Source: Teichococcus deserti
GTDB taxonomy: Bacteria > Pseudomonadota > Alphaproteobacteria > Acetobacterales > Acetobacteraceae
Length of the DNA: 60,589 nucleotides
Direction of reading: 5' to 3'
Assembly: GCF_001982615.1 (NCBI RefSeq)
Contig: NZ_MLCO01000016.1
Coordinates: 1-60,589 of the forward strand
Position 1 is the first letter of the stretch. Every line of letters begins with the position of its first letter. Shown here piece by piece: positions 51,662 through 60,477 of this stretch. The notes under the pieces are model-generated. The model was given only the letters and a program-made list of their open reading frames with translations. It was not told where the DNA came from and searched no databases. The position numbers and the translations under genes were made by a program.

Positions 51662-52153
51662 TCAGGGCAGGTCGAGATCCAGGTCGAAGGGCGGGACGGG
51701 CACGAATTCCTCGTCCCCCACCGTGCCGTCGCGCCACATCACCACGGCGAAGCGGGCGGGCACCTCCAGCACGGTCAGCGGATGGTGCCAGACATTGGCG
51801 GCATAGGTCACGCCCTGGCCGCGGCCGGCGAGGAAGGCCTCGGCGCGGTCCATATCGGGGCCACCTGTCGCGGCATGCGGCGCCACCAGCACCACCGAGC
51901 GCGAGGGACCGAGCGGGATGAAGCTCTGCGAGGAGAATTCATGCCGCTCCATGGTGCTGACGCGCAGCAACCCGCCCGGATGCGGCTCCCGCCAGGAGAA
52001 GGCGAGGCTGGGCCAGGCGCCGGCGCGGGCGCTGCCGAGGGCGCGCTCGAAATAGACGCGGCCGGGTTGGTTGGGGGGCTCCAGCACCTCGCCATATGGG
52101 GCGAAGGCTTCCGAGGTCAGCCGCTTCAGGGTCAGGCTTCCGGTCACGCTCAT
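51662..52153 (-). CDS. allA: Ureidoglycolate lyase (AllA-like)
   Basis: A 163-residue cupin-like lyase. It has SEAFAPYGEVLEPP near the N-terminus, ERHEFSSQSFIPLGP and VWHHPLTVLEVPARFAVVMW, the AllA hallmarks. It splits ureidoglycolate to glyoxylate and urea, the last step of allantoin use. The start at 52153 (MSVTGSLTLK) was chosen because upstream sequence is low-complexity. Confidence 0.88.
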   Translation of the reverse strand: MSVTGSLTLKRLTSEAFAPYGEVLEPPNQPGRVYFERALGSARAGAWPSLAFSWREPHPGGLLRVSTMERHEFSSQSFIPLGPSRSVVLVAPHAATGGPDMDRAEAFLAGRGQGVTYAANVWHHPLTVLEVPARFAVVMWRDGTVGDEEFVPVPPFDLDLDLP

Positions 52154-52359
52154 CCGGCCATCCTCCGCGCCGGGCCCATGGCCCGGCGATCTCACAGGAA
52201 CAGGAAAGCCGCCGCCGCGGCCGCCCTCGGGGCGGCAATGGCAGAGCGACTCAGCGCGCTTTCCGGCGGTTTCCTCTGGCAGGTTGGCAGCATGTCGGTC
52301 CCGGACCGGAAGCGGAAGAGCGGGACGGCCACTTTGTCGAGAGACGATGCAGAAACAGG

Positions 52360-52386
52360 AAAGGGCGCCCCGGCCAAGGCGCCCTC
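52360..52386 (-). terminator. Terminator of the algJ-algF pair
   Basis: AGGGCGCC (52362-52369) pairs with GGCGCCCT (52378-52385) across an 8-nt loop. On the minus strand it is followed by TTCCTGTTTCTG, a T-rich tail, 24 bp after the algF-like stop. Confidence 0.6.
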
Positions 52387-52408
52387 CCTCCGGCGGCAGC
52401 CTGAAGAC

Positions 52409-53098
52409 CTAATTCCAGCCGGCGATGGCATCCGTCGTCAGGATCAGGCGGCTGGCATTGCCGGCCGGCAGCAGCCAGAGGCTGGTGCGGGTGCCGGGCT
52501 CCAGCCGCGGCAGGGTGATCTGCGCCGGCGCCAGATTGCCGCAGGGCGCAGCGAGGCCGGTGCTGACCGGATTCAGGTCGCGCCAGGCGGCGGCGCCGAA
52601 GCCGATGTCGCGGAAGACGGCGGCATTGCCCTCGGCCAGCTGCAGGGTCGCGGCGCAGTTCGGCATCAGGTTGTGGAAGGACAGGCGGGCGCGGGCCTTG
52701 TTGAACATGACGCCGTCCGCGGCGCTGGCGATCTGGTAGCCCTGGGCGCCCTCGCCGGTGACGACGAGGGTGATATAGGCCTCGGGCTTCAGCGGGATGT
52801 CGAGCGTCTGCTCGCGGCCGCCGGACAGGACCAGGCGCAGCGGCCGGCTGGCGTCGCGCACCAGCTGGAAGGGGGTGACGCGGCCGGCATCCTCGGCGGT
52901 CGCGCGCAGCTGGGTGCCGTCCGGCAGCCGCGCCTGCAGCGGCCGGTTCAGCCCGTTGATGACGCGGACGAAGGCCGAGCCCGGCGGCGGCTGCTTGCCG
53001 TAGAGCGAATCCTGCGCGGCCACGGGACGCGACAGGCCGAGAACAAGCGCCAGGGCCGCGACGGCCCCGAGCGCCGCCGCGCGAACGGACAGAAACAT
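52409..53098 (-). CDS. algF: AlgF-like polysaccharide acetylation protein
   Basis: A 229-residue periplasmic protein. Signal peptide with AAALGAVAALALVLGL, then SLYGKQPPPGSAFVRVINGL, as in AlgF. It moves acetyl groups in alginate-type O-acetylation. Its ATG overlaps the AlgJ-like stop by one base (TGATG), so the two are coupled. No AlgI-type MBOAT gene is near. Confidence 0.75.
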   Translation of the reverse strand: MFLSVRAAALGAVAALALVLGLSRPVAAQDSLYGKQPPPGSAFVRVINGLNRPLQARLPDGTQLRATAEDAGRVTPFQLVRDASRPLRLVLSGGREQTLDIPLKPEAYITLVVTGEGAQGYQIASAADGVMFNKARARLSFHNLMPNCAATLQLAEGNAAVFRDIGFGAAAWRDLNPVSTGLAAPCGNLAPAQITLPRLEPGTRTSLWLLPAGNASRLILTTDAIAGWN

Positions 53099-54189
53099 CA
53101 GCCGACCACCTGCTTCATGCGGTTGAGGAAGACGTCGTCGGCCATGGCGTTCTGGCCCCAGGTCGCGCTTCGGTCCGGGGGGGATTCGAAATCGAGCTCG
53201 TGGCAGCCCCAGACGATGGCCTTGGGGCGCCCCTGCTGGAAGCCGCTGCTGCCGACATAGTCCAGCATGGTCTTGTAGGGGCCGATCTGGTGCACGTTCC
53301 AGGCCAGCGCCACACTGCGGTTCAGGTGGTAGCCGATCATCGCCGCCAGGCCGTAGCGCTGGTGGAAGAAGCTGCTGCCGACGGCGGCGACATCGGCGCG
53401 CGGCTCGTCCAGCAGCGAGGCGCCGCCGCTGGCCGCCGTCACCTGGGGGGTGATCACCGGCTGCCAGAAATGCGGGTCCTGGAAGTTCCGCTTGTCGGCC
53501 GCCGGCAGCAGGTTGCGCAGGTCGCCGGCATGCTCGTCCTCGCGATAGGTCACCGCCGAGCGCACCTGGCCGGTCTGCGGCGACAGCGCAGGGTTGCGCG
53601 CCAGCTGCATCGCCATGGCATGGGCGGCGATGGCGCAGCCGCCCGGCGTCCAATGGGTGTCGGTCTTGAAGAACAGCGGCTGGTCGGGCTGGCGCTGGCG
53701 CTGCGCCGGAAAGGCCTCGGCCAGGTTGGCGATGGTGAAGCCGGCATCCTGCAGGCCCTTCTGCCCGGCGGCGTAGCGGCCCTGGAAATCGGCCGGGAAG
53801 GCGGTGCCGGGTGGAATCATGTCGCGGTAGATGCGGGTGCGCGACGGGATCAGCAGGATGTTCAGGTCGACGCCGCCGGCGGCGAAGATGCGCCGCGTCT
53901 CGCCCAGCACCTGCAGGATGCGGCGGCGCGCCTCGGGCGGGGTCTGCCGCGACAGGTCCCATTTCGGGAAGAGCCAGCCGTCGCGGCCGCGCAGCAGCAG
54001 GTTGTCCTGGGCCCGGGCGATGCCCGGCGCGGCCAGCCCGGCCAGGCCCGCGGCGCCCAGCTGCAGCATCCCGCGCCGCCCGACCATGGCGGAGGCGTTC
54101 CGGATGGCTGTGGGCTGGATGGCTGCGCCGGCTGCGGCCCGTGCGGCCAAAATTGCGGCCCGATCCTGCCGTGATGCCTGCGCCGCCAT
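53098..54189 (-). CDS. algJ: AlgJ/AlgX-like O-acetyltransferase (SGNH)
   Basis: A 363-residue protein. A long N-terminus includes a twin-arginine-like segment (MVGRRGMLQLGAAGLAGLAAP), then the SGNH domain with LLIPSRTRIYRDMIPPGTAF, catalytic Asp-His in TDTHWTPGG and nucleophile region AAVGSSFFH. AlgJ/AlgX proteins acetylate alginate or related exopolysaccharides in the periplasm. The start at 54189 is favoured because AAGGAG is 6 nt upstream; the ATG at 54195 has no spacing. Confidence 0.82.
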   Translation of the reverse strand: MAAQASRQDRAAILAARAAAGAAIQPTAIRNASAMVGRRGMLQLGAAGLAGLAAPGIARAQDNLLLRGRDGWLFPKWDLSRQTPPEARRRILQVLGETRRIFAAGGVDLNILLIPSRTRIYRDMIPPGTAFPADFQGRYAAGQKGLQDAGFTIANLAEAFPAQRQRQPDQPLFFKTDTHWTPGGCAIAAHAMAMQLARNPALSPQTGQVRSAVTYREDEHAGDLRNLLPAADKRNFQDPHFWQPVITPQVTAASGGASLLDEPRADVAAVGSSFFHQRYGLAAMIGYHLNRSVALAWNVHQIGPYKTMLDYVGSSGFQQGRPKAIVWGCHELDFESPPDRSATWGQNAMADDVFLNRMKQVVG

Positions 54190-54243
54190 CGTCATCTCCT
54201 TACGCGATCAACCTTATTGAGTTTTCAAAATTAGCTCAGCTGA

Positions 54244-54255
54244 TGTCAATTGACA
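54244..54255. promoter_or_regulatory. Perfect palindrome TGTCAATTGACA upstream of algJ
   Basis: A 12-bp perfect palindrome 55 bp before the algJ start. Its half-site TGTCAA also occurs in the GntR operator at 25926-25948. It includes a TTGACA on both strands. The neighbouring FadR-type regulator is a candidate binder. Confidence 0.45.
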
Positions 54256-54446
54256 GAGAGGCGTCAAATTTCAGGGAACCGTATATTTTTTGGGTTGCCT
54301 GGCTCGCCAACCTTGCGCTCCGCGCAATTTCTCCCGAACCCAGTGAGCATTGGTCTCGTTTTTGTCGCTTTAATCTGATCAAGCCTCTGATTTTGACATA
54401 TCATCTCGAACCATGAGATGGTCCTTCGAACTGACGAGCGGATGCG

Positions 54447-54476
54447 AAAAAAGCCGGCCGGGTGTCCCCGGCCGGC
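54447..54476 (-). terminator. Rho-independent terminator of the FadR-type gene
   Basis: A perfect 10-bp stem (54453-54462 with 54467-54476) is followed on the minus strand by six T's (A-run 54447-54452). It lies 66 bp after the stop codon of the leftward regulator gene at 54542. The best-formed terminator in the window. Confidence 0.9.
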
Positions 54477-54541
54477 CTCATCCTGCACCCAAAAATGTAA
54501 CGGTTAAGAAATAAGTCGCCCGATACGCCCCCTTGCGGGCA

Positions 54542-55288
54542 TCACTCGGCGGCGTCGGCGTCCCGGTCGTCTTCCTGCTCACGCGGGACACTGCCGAAGG
54601 CGGCGCCCGGGCCCCAGGCCTGGCCGGCGCGCAACGCGTCGCGGATCAGACTGGCCACCGACTGCAGATGGTCCCACATGGCCGCATGGGCAGCGGCCGG
54701 ATCGCGGGCGGCGATGGCCTCGGCCAGGCGGCGATGCTCGGCCACGCCGCGGCGGCGCGCCGCCTCGTCCACCAGCGCGGCACGCATCATCGACCACTCG
54801 CCACGGATGCGGCAGCTCTCCAGTTGCTCGAACAGCGCCAGCAGCAGCGGGTTCTGCGCCGCCTCGGCCACCGCCCGGTGCAGCGCCGTGTCCCAGCGGC
54901 CCCAGCTCTCGATATCGGCGGTCTCGCTGCCGCGGCGCACCGCCTGCTCGATGGCTGCCAGGTTCTCGGCATTGGCCTTGGCCGCAGCCAGGCCGGCCAG
55001 CTGCGGCTCCAGCGCCAGCCGGGCTTCCATGATGTCCAGCGGCCGGCCCGGCGGCATGACCCGCAGGGGCTCGCTCGCCGGGCGCGGGCCCAGGAAGGTC
55101 CCCTGCCCGACGCCACGCCACAGCCGGCCCTCCAGCTCGAGCCGCGCCAACCCCTCCCGAAGGGCTCGGCGGCTCAGTCCCAGCTTGGCGGCCAGGTCGC
55201 GCTCGGGCGCAAGACGCGCCCCTTCGGGCAAGCTCAGCCCCGCCAGATAAGCCCGCAATGCTTGCAGGGCCTCGTCGCCTTTCCTCAT
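54542..55288 (-). CDS. GntR-family regulator, FadR (FCD) type
   Basis: A 248-residue regulator with winged helix segment PERDLAAKLGLSRRALREGL and an FCD domain (WDTALHRAVAEAAQNPLLLALF). The start at 55288 (MRKGDEALQ) matches usual FadR-type N-termini; an ATG at 55357 would add 23 residues. It ends with DADAAE. Target unknown; the adjacent algJ-algF pair or a distant operon is possible. Confidence 0.88.
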   Translation of the reverse strand: MRKGDEALQALRAYLAGLSLPEGARLAPERDLAAKLGLSRRALREGLARLELEGRLWRGVGQGTFLGPRPASEPLRVMPPGRPLDIMEARLALEPQLAGLAAAKANAENLAAIEQAVRRGSETADIESWGRWDTALHRAVAEAAQNPLLLALFEQLESCRIRGEWSMMRAALVDEAARRRGVAEHRRLAEAIAARDPAAAHAAMWDHLQSVASLIRDALRAGQAWGPGAAFGSVPREQEDDRDADAAE

Positions 55289-55940
55289 GTGACCATGATA
55301 CGAAGGTTGCGCAGGTGCGGAAGCAGCATTTCGCGCGTTTTCTTCAAGAATCGGCAAATATTTCCATCAGCTGAATAGCACCAATGCTTTATTGGTTCCA
55401 ATCAAGGCTGAACCTTGGCCATTTCCCTTAACCTACATTAACGATTGGACCCTGGCTGGCGCAGGGTGGTCGCGCTGCCCCGCAACCTCGGTCAGAATCA
55501 AGGCTCAAGCCGCATCGCCGACGGCGCGATTCGCACGACTCGTGACCGCTGACGGAGTCTCCCCTGCCTCCCGGCGCGGATCCCCTCAGCTGGGAGAGGT
55601 TACATCCAGGTCACGGCAAAAGGTGTCTCCGTGTTGGCGCATTTACGGTCAGCTTTGCGCGAGCGACCAGGCGCCAGGTTTTTTCTCGCCAGTATTTCCG
55701 CCGACTGACAAGAGCCCCGGCGCAACCGACGATGGCGGCGCGGGCCAGGCGTACATCATGCCATCGGCAAGGCGATGCCAGCCGGCGTCGCTCCCCCCCA
55801 CTGCGACGGCAGGACGCCGCGCAGACCCGTCTTCGCCAATGGCGGGATCGCGTGACGCCAGGGCAATCTCCCGACGGGAAACTTTGTCTCCGAAGGCCAG
55901 CGGCGCTATTGCAGGCGGAGCAAACCCGGAGAGCGCCATC
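55289..55940. other. 652-bp region with no recognised gene
   Basis: The first 150 bp are AT-rich and likely contain the regulator promoter. The rest returns to high GC. Open frames exist on both strands here but show no family motifs and read like incidental frames. No RNA gene, repeat or insertion sequence was seen. Confidence 0.4.
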
Positions 55941-56309
55941 ATGGCCGGATACGCCCCCCCGCAGGAATATGAGGACGACGTCGAGCCGGCCCCCTCGCTG
56001 CTGTGGCGCGGGCTGCGGTTGACGGTCTGGGCGGTGGTCAGCTTCGTCCTCACCTTCGTCGAGCTGGTGGCCGAATGGGTGGCGCCGCTGGTGCTGATGG
56101 CCGGGCTGGCCTGGTGGGGCGTGCTGCAGGTGGTCGGCACCATCCGGGTCGAGCCGGAGATCCAGCAGTTCCTGCAATACGTGCCGCGCCAGCTGCTGGT
56201 CGGCGGCACGGTCTGGACGCCCTCCATGCTGATCACCCAGGGGCTGACCCTGCTGGCCGTGGTCGCCGCCTGTCGCACGCTGAACCGGCTGATCTCGCGC
56301 GAGGTCTGA
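55941..56309 (+). CDS. Small hypothetical membrane protein
   Basis: A 122-residue protein. An acidic N-terminus (PPQEYEDDVEPAPSLLWRG) precedes two hydrophobic segments, LTVWAVVSFVLTFVELVAEW and the VAPLVLMAGLAWWGVLQVV stretch, and a C-terminal helix. GGAGAG lies about 7 nt before ATG 55941. The same frame stays open further upstream, but without any recognisable sequence. Not recognised. Confidence 0.55.
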   Translation: MAGYAPPQEYEDDVEPAPSLLWRGLRLTVWAVVSFVLTFVELVAEWVAPLVLMAGLAWWGVLQVVGTIRVEPEIQQFLQYVPRQLLVGGTVWTPSMLITQGLTLLAVVAACRTLNRLISREV

Positions 56310-56554
56310 GCGCGCGGCACCGCCCGACTCTGGGCGCCAGCGGGGCGGTTCCGGCGGGTTGCGGCCGTGCTTCAAGCCAGCCGCGCAAGTCTCTGACGCG
56401 ACGTGACATGCTGGAAATCCAGCACGCAAGCCGGCCCAGCCATGCGGGGCCGGACGCAGAGGGGCGCTGGCAGGGCGCCCCGCCACCCTGCTAGGATGGC
56501 AGTCCTCTTCGCCGGGCCGACCAGGGCCGGCACCGCCACGAAAGCCTCGCTGCC

Positions 56555-57595
56555 ATGCGGTTGTCCCGTGCCCAGCTTCTGCGCCTTGTCCCCGGCCTCG
56601 CGCTGGCCGCGGCGGCACCCGCCCGCGCTCAGGTCACGGCCGGCACGCCGCCGGGCAGCACGGCGAACAGCCCCAACCCGGCCAGCAGCAACGGCGACCT
56701 GGTCTATGTGCTGAACTCGGGCGAGGCCAATATCCTGGTGCTGGACGGCACCACGCGGGAGGAGCGCAAGCGCATCCCCGTGCTGCGCGAGGTGCACCAC
56801 CTGGCGCTGACCCCCGATGGCAATACGCTGATGGTCGGCGATTCCGGCGCCAACGAGATGCTCTTCATCAACCCGGCCACGGGCGAGCTGCGCAAGCGCG
56901 AGGTGCTGTCCAACCCCTATCACCTGGGCTTCAGCCCCGACGGCCGGCGGCTGGTGATCACCAGCCTGCGCCGCGACCAGGTCGATATCTATGGCTGGGA
57001 CGGCAGCGCGCTGACGCTGCAGAAGCGGCTGAGCGCCCCCGACATGCCGAGCCACCTGGCCTTCCGCCCGGACAACGCCGTCGTCTATGTCACGCTGCAG
57101 GGCAATGGCCAGCTGGTCGCCATCAGCCTGGAGACGCTGGAGCCGCTCTGGTCGATGGATGTCGGGCCGGAGCCCGCCGGGGTCATCTGGCACAACGACC
57201 GGCTGCTGATCGGCATCATGGGCAGCGACCATGTCGCCGTGGTCGACCCCGCCACCCAGGCGATCGAGCGCACCATCGCCGTCGGCCGCGGCGCCCATGC
57301 GCTGTTCCCGGCGCCGAAGGGTGGTCCGATCTTCGTCACCAGCCGCGTCGACAGCCGGATTTCCCTCCTCGATCCGGGGACGCTGGCGGTGACGCGGACG
57401 CTGCGGGTCCCGGGCGGGCCGGACTGCATCAGCATCGACCCGCAGGGGCGGCTCTGGGTGACGCTGCGCTGGCAGGGCCGCATCGCCGTCATCGACCCGG
57501 AGACCGGCAAGATGGAGGTGCAGCGCGCCGGCCGCTCGCCGCACGGCATCCTCTACGCCTCGGTCGCCGCCCAGCGCGCCGCCGCCACCAACTGA
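56555..57595 (+). CDS. YncE-like exported beta-propeller protein
   Basis: A 346-residue protein. Signal peptide LSRAQLLRLVPGLALAAAAP, then propeller blades with patterns such as VLNSGEANILVLDG and HLALTPDGNTLMVGDSGANE. Probably a periplasmic seven-blade scaffold. It precedes a NodB-fold gene by 10 bp and may form an operon with it. Second beta-propeller in the window. Confidence 0.8.
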   Translation: MRLSRAQLLRLVPGLALAAAAPARAQVTAGTPPGSTANSPNPASSNGDLVYVLNSGEANILVLDGTTREERKRIPVLREVHHLALTPDGNTLMVGDSGANEMLFINPATGELRKREVLSNPYHLGFSPDGRRLVITSLRRDQVDIYGWDGSALTLQKRLSAPDMPSHLAFRPDNAVVYVTLQGNGQLVAISLETLEPLWSMDVGPEPAGVIWHNDRLLIGIMGSDHVAVVDPATQAIERTIAVGRGAHALFPAPKGGPIFVTSRVDSRISLLDPGTLAVTRTLRVPGGPDCISIDPQGRLWVTLRWQGRIAVIDPETGKMEVQRAGRSPHGILYASVAAQRAAATN

Positions 57596-57605
57596 CCGGC
57601 GCGCC

Positions 57606-58379
57606 ATGGCTCTCGCTGTCTCGTCCCGCCGGCGGCTGCTGGGGGGCGCGCTCGGCCTGGCGGCGACGCCGGCCCTCGCCCAGCCCGCCCTGCAGCAGTG
57701 CCGGGCCGGAACGCTGTACCTGACCATCGACACCGGCTGGGGGCGGGAAGCCGACATGATCGCCGCCGCCATGGCGCGGCACGGGGTCAAGGCGACGCTA
57801 TTCTTGGCGAACGAGCCGGATTTCCGCGGCGGCACCACGCTCGGCCCGGGCTGGGCAGAGTTCTGGCGCGCCCGCGCGGCCGAGGGCCATGCCTTCGCCA
57901 GCCACACCTGGCGTCACTGGTATTTCTCCGGCGACCCCGCGCCAGGGCGGGTGCGCTACGCCTCGCGCCGCGGCGGCGAGGGTGCCGAGACGCTGGACCA
58001 GCACAGCCTCTGCGCCGAGCTTGCCCGGCCGATCGAGGCGCTGCGCGACATGGCGCCCGAGGCCCGGGTGCTGCCGCTGTGGCGCGCCCCGGGCGGGCGG
58101 GTGACCGCCAATGCCCGGGCGCTGGCCGCCGCCTGCGGGCTGCGCCACCAGGGGTGGTCCGCCAACGGCTTCCTGGGGGATGAGCTGGACAGCGCGGCCT
58201 ATCCCAATGGCCGGCTGCTCAGCCAGTCGCTCGGCCGCATCCGCGACGGCGAGGTGCTGCTGATGCATTGGGGCGTGCGCAGCCGGAAAGAACCTTTCGG
58301 CCAGGTCTTCGAGGCGCTGCTGGAAGGTCTGCTGCGCAAAGGCTTCTGCTTCGCCACCCTGCCCGAGCGCGGCATCTGA
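57606..58379 (+). CDS. Exported NodB-fold polysaccharide deacetylase-like protein
   Basis: A 257-residue protein with a signal (SSRRRLLGGALGLAATPALA). The CE4 motifs are TIDTGW (motif 1, usual TFDDG), SHTWRH (motif 2) and WRAPGG (motif 3). The metal His pair is kept; the second Asp of motif 1 is Thr, so activity may be altered. Overlaps no neighbour; the hydroxylase gene follows by 18 bp. Confidence 0.8.
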   Translation: MALAVSSRRRLLGGALGLAATPALAQPALQQCRAGTLYLTIDTGWGREADMIAAAMARHGVKATLFLANEPDFRGGTTLGPGWAEFWRARAAEGHAFASHTWRHWYFSGDPAPGRVRYASRRGGEGAETLDQHSLCAELARPIEALRDMAPEARVLPLWRAPGGRVTANARALAAACGLRHQGWSANGFLGDELDSAAYPNGRLLSQSLGRIRDGEVLLMHWGVRSRKEPFGQVFEALLEGLLRKGFCFATLPERGI

Positions 58380-58397
58380 GGAGAGGGGACGGCCCGC

Positions 58398-59345
58398 ATG
58401 TTCGAGACGCTGCGCGACGGCTGGGACCAGATGAATGGCTGGCTGTTCGAGACGCTGGTCCAGCCCCTCCTCTATGCCGCCGGCCTGATGGAATGGGCGG
58501 AGGACGCCTTTGAATGGATGGATTTCGCACTGTTCGGCCTGCTGCAGGTGCTGATCATCTACGCCATCTGCCGCCCGCTCGAGGCCTGGATGCCGGTCGA
58601 GCCGCGCAGCGACCGCCGCAGCATCCGCACCGACGTCATCTACACCCTGCTGACCCGGCTCGGCCTGCTGCCGCTGATCGCCTTCGTCGCCTTCGCCTCG
58701 ATGGAGGCGCGGGTCTCCGGCCTGGTGGCCGATAGCGGCTGGGTGCCGCCGACGCTGGAGACGCTGTTCCCGATCCTGCGCGAATGGCCGCTGCTGGCGC
58801 TCTGCGTCTATATCGTCGTGCTGGATTTCGGCGAATACTGGCGCCACCGCTTCCAGCACATGTTCCCCTGGTGGTGGGCGCTGCATTCCATCCACCATGC
58901 GCAGCGCCAGATGACCTTCTGGACCGACGACCGCAACCACATCATCGACGACATGATCGGCGCCGTCTGGTTCGGCGGCCTGGCCCTGCTGATCGGCGTG
59001 CCACCCGGGCAGTTCCCGATCGTCGTCGTCATCCTGCGCCTGGCCGAGGCGCTGAGCCACGCCAATGTCCGCCTCAACTTCGGCGCGCTGGGCGAGCGGC
59101 TCTTCGTCTCGCCGCGCTTCCACCGGCTGCATCACGGCGTGCTGGGCTCGGGCGAGAGCGGCAAGAACTTCGCCGTTCTGCTGCCGGTCTGGGACATGAT
59201 CTTCCGCACCGGCGATTTCGAGCGCCACCGTTATCCCGAGACTGGCGACCCCGAGCTGCCGGAGGCGCTGGCCACCGGCGGCTGGCTGCACCAGCAATGG
59301 GCCGGGCTGCGGCGGATGGGCGCCGCCCTGATCGGCCGCGGCTGA
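58398..59345 (+). CDS. Fatty acid hydroxylase/sterol desaturase-family protein
   Basis: A 315-residue membrane di-iron enzyme. Histidine boxes HRFQH, HSIHH and FHRLHH are intact, set among about four helices. Bacterial members hydroxylate lipids such as fatty acids, hopanoids or carotenoids. It follows a NodB-fold gene and precedes a methyltransferase gene by 1 bp, so all three may be co-transcribed. Confidence 0.88.
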   Translation: MFETLRDGWDQMNGWLFETLVQPLLYAAGLMEWAEDAFEWMDFALFGLLQVLIIYAICRPLEAWMPVEPRSDRRSIRTDVIYTLLTRLGLLPLIAFVAFASMEARVSGLVADSGWVPPTLETLFPILREWPLLALCVYIVVLDFGEYWRHRFQHMFPWWWALHSIHHAQRQMTFWTDDRNHIIDDMIGAVWFGGLALLIGVPPGQFPIVVVILRLAEALSHANVRLNFGALGERLFVSPRFHRLHHGVLGSGESGKNFAVLLPVWDMIFRTGDFERHRYPETGDPELPEALATGGWLHQQWAGLRRMGAALIGRG

Positions 59346-59346
59346 G

Positions 59347-59949
59347 ATGGCCGCCGCCTATTCCGCCCCCGCCGCGCTGCGCAACCGCGACCCGATCCTC
59401 GGGGTGCTGCGCGACGTCCTTCCACCCTCCGGCCTGCTGCTCGAGGTGGCCAGCGGCAGCGGCGAGCACGCCCTGCACTGGGCGCGTCACCTGCCCGGCT
59501 GGACCATCCAGCCGAGCGACGCCGATCCGCGGGCGCGGGCCAGCATCGCCGCCCATGCCGCCGGAGACGACCTGCCCAACCTGCGTCCGGCCATCGCGCT
59601 CGACGCCGCGGCCGGCGACTGGCCGGTCGCGCGTGCCGATGCGGTGCTCTGCATCAACATGATCCATATCGCGCCCTGGTCGGCGGCTCTGGGGCTGCTG
59701 GCCGGCGCCGCGCGCTGTTTGGAAGCCGGGGCGCCGCTGCTGCTCTACGGCCCCTATCGCCAGGCCGGCGTCCCCACCGCCCCGGGCAACGAGGCCTTCG
59801 ATGCGGATCTGCGCCGCCGCGACCCCGCCTGGGGCCTGCGCGACCTGGAAGCCGTCGAGGCCGCCGCCATCGAGGCCGGCTTCCTGCCCGGGCCGACCGT
59901 CAGAAACATGCCGGCGAACAACCTGACCGTGGTCTTCCGCCGCGGCTGA
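59347..59949 (+). CDS. DUF938 SAM-dependent methyltransferase
   Basis: A 200-residue class I methyltransferase of the DUF938 family. It begins SAPAALRNRDPILGVLRDVL, then the SAM motif LLEVASGSGEHALHWA and the family segment CINMIHIAPWSA. The start lies 1 bp after the hydroxylase stop. Substrate unknown. Confidence 0.85.
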   Translation: MAAAYSAPAALRNRDPILGVLRDVLPPSGLLLEVASGSGEHALHWARHLPGWTIQPSDADPRARASIAAHAAGDDLPNLRPAIALDAAAGDWPVARADAVLCINMIHIAPWSAALGLLAGAARCLEAGAPLLLYGPYRQAGVPTAPGNEAFDADLRRRDPAWGLRDLEAVEAAAIEAGFLPGPTVRNMPANNLTVVFRRG

Positions 59950-60021
59950 CTCCCGCGGGCTTCACCGCTTCTTCAGCAGCCCTGCCGCAGCATCGCCCCC
60001 GCACCAGGAGGGAGCGCCGCG

Positions 60022-60477
60022 ATGCCGGCCAGACAGTTGCTGCTCGGGGCGATGCTGGCGCTGCTGGCGGCGGCACCCGCCGCGGCGCATGACGCGCTGC
60101 CGCTGCTGGAGAACGACCTGGCGGCGCAGGACGCCGCCCGCGCCGCCCGCTCCTGGCAGATCGCCCGCGCCCGCGAGGCCGGGGTGGAGCCGCGCATCCG
60201 CACCGCCCGCATCGACCTGAACGGCGACGGCCAGCCCGACATCATCGCCACCCTGCAGACGCCGCAGAAATGCGCCGCCATGGGGCTGCGCGACTGCCCC
60301 CTGATCGTGCTGAAAGCCGAGGGCAACCGCTTCGTCGAGATCGGCACCTTCTTCGGCGACGAGGTGCAGATGGTCGACCAGCGCCACCAGGGCTGGCAGG
60401 CCTTCGAAAGCCGCTTCACCAACAGCCCCTGGCGCCGCACCACCTGGAATGGAACCATGTACCGGCTGGTCCGCTGA
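60022..60477 (+). CDS. Small exported protein with a Ca-binding-like loop
   Basis: A 151-residue protein with a signal peptide (LLLGAMLALLAAAPAAAHD) and a DLNGDGQPD loop like that of calcium-binding FG-GAP or dockerin repeats. Cys residues are in QKCAAMGLRDCP. CAGGAGG lies close upstream. Probably periplasmic; function unknown. Confidence 0.7.
   Translation: MPARQLLLGAMLALLAAAPAAAHDALPLLENDLAAQDAARAARSWQIARAREAGVEPRIRTARIDLNGDGQPDIIATLQTPQKCAAMGLRDCPLIVLKAEGNRFVEIGTFFGDEVQMVDQRHQGWQAFESRFTNSPWRRTTWNGTMYRLVR

Larger units (their letters stand above)
54190..54541. other. AT-rich control region between the FadR and algJ genes
   Basis: No gene is seen. Besides the terminator at 54447-54476, it holds a perfect palindrome TGTCAATTGACA at 54244-54255, 55 bp before algJ. 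The palindrome contains TTGACA, so it may be a -35 element, an operator, or both. The composition differs sharply from the rest of the window. Confidence 0.5.

Noticed and set aside
55392-55940. Longer form of the small membrane protein (305 residues)
   Set aside because: The added residues have no recognisable sequence, and a good RBS precedes ATG 55941.
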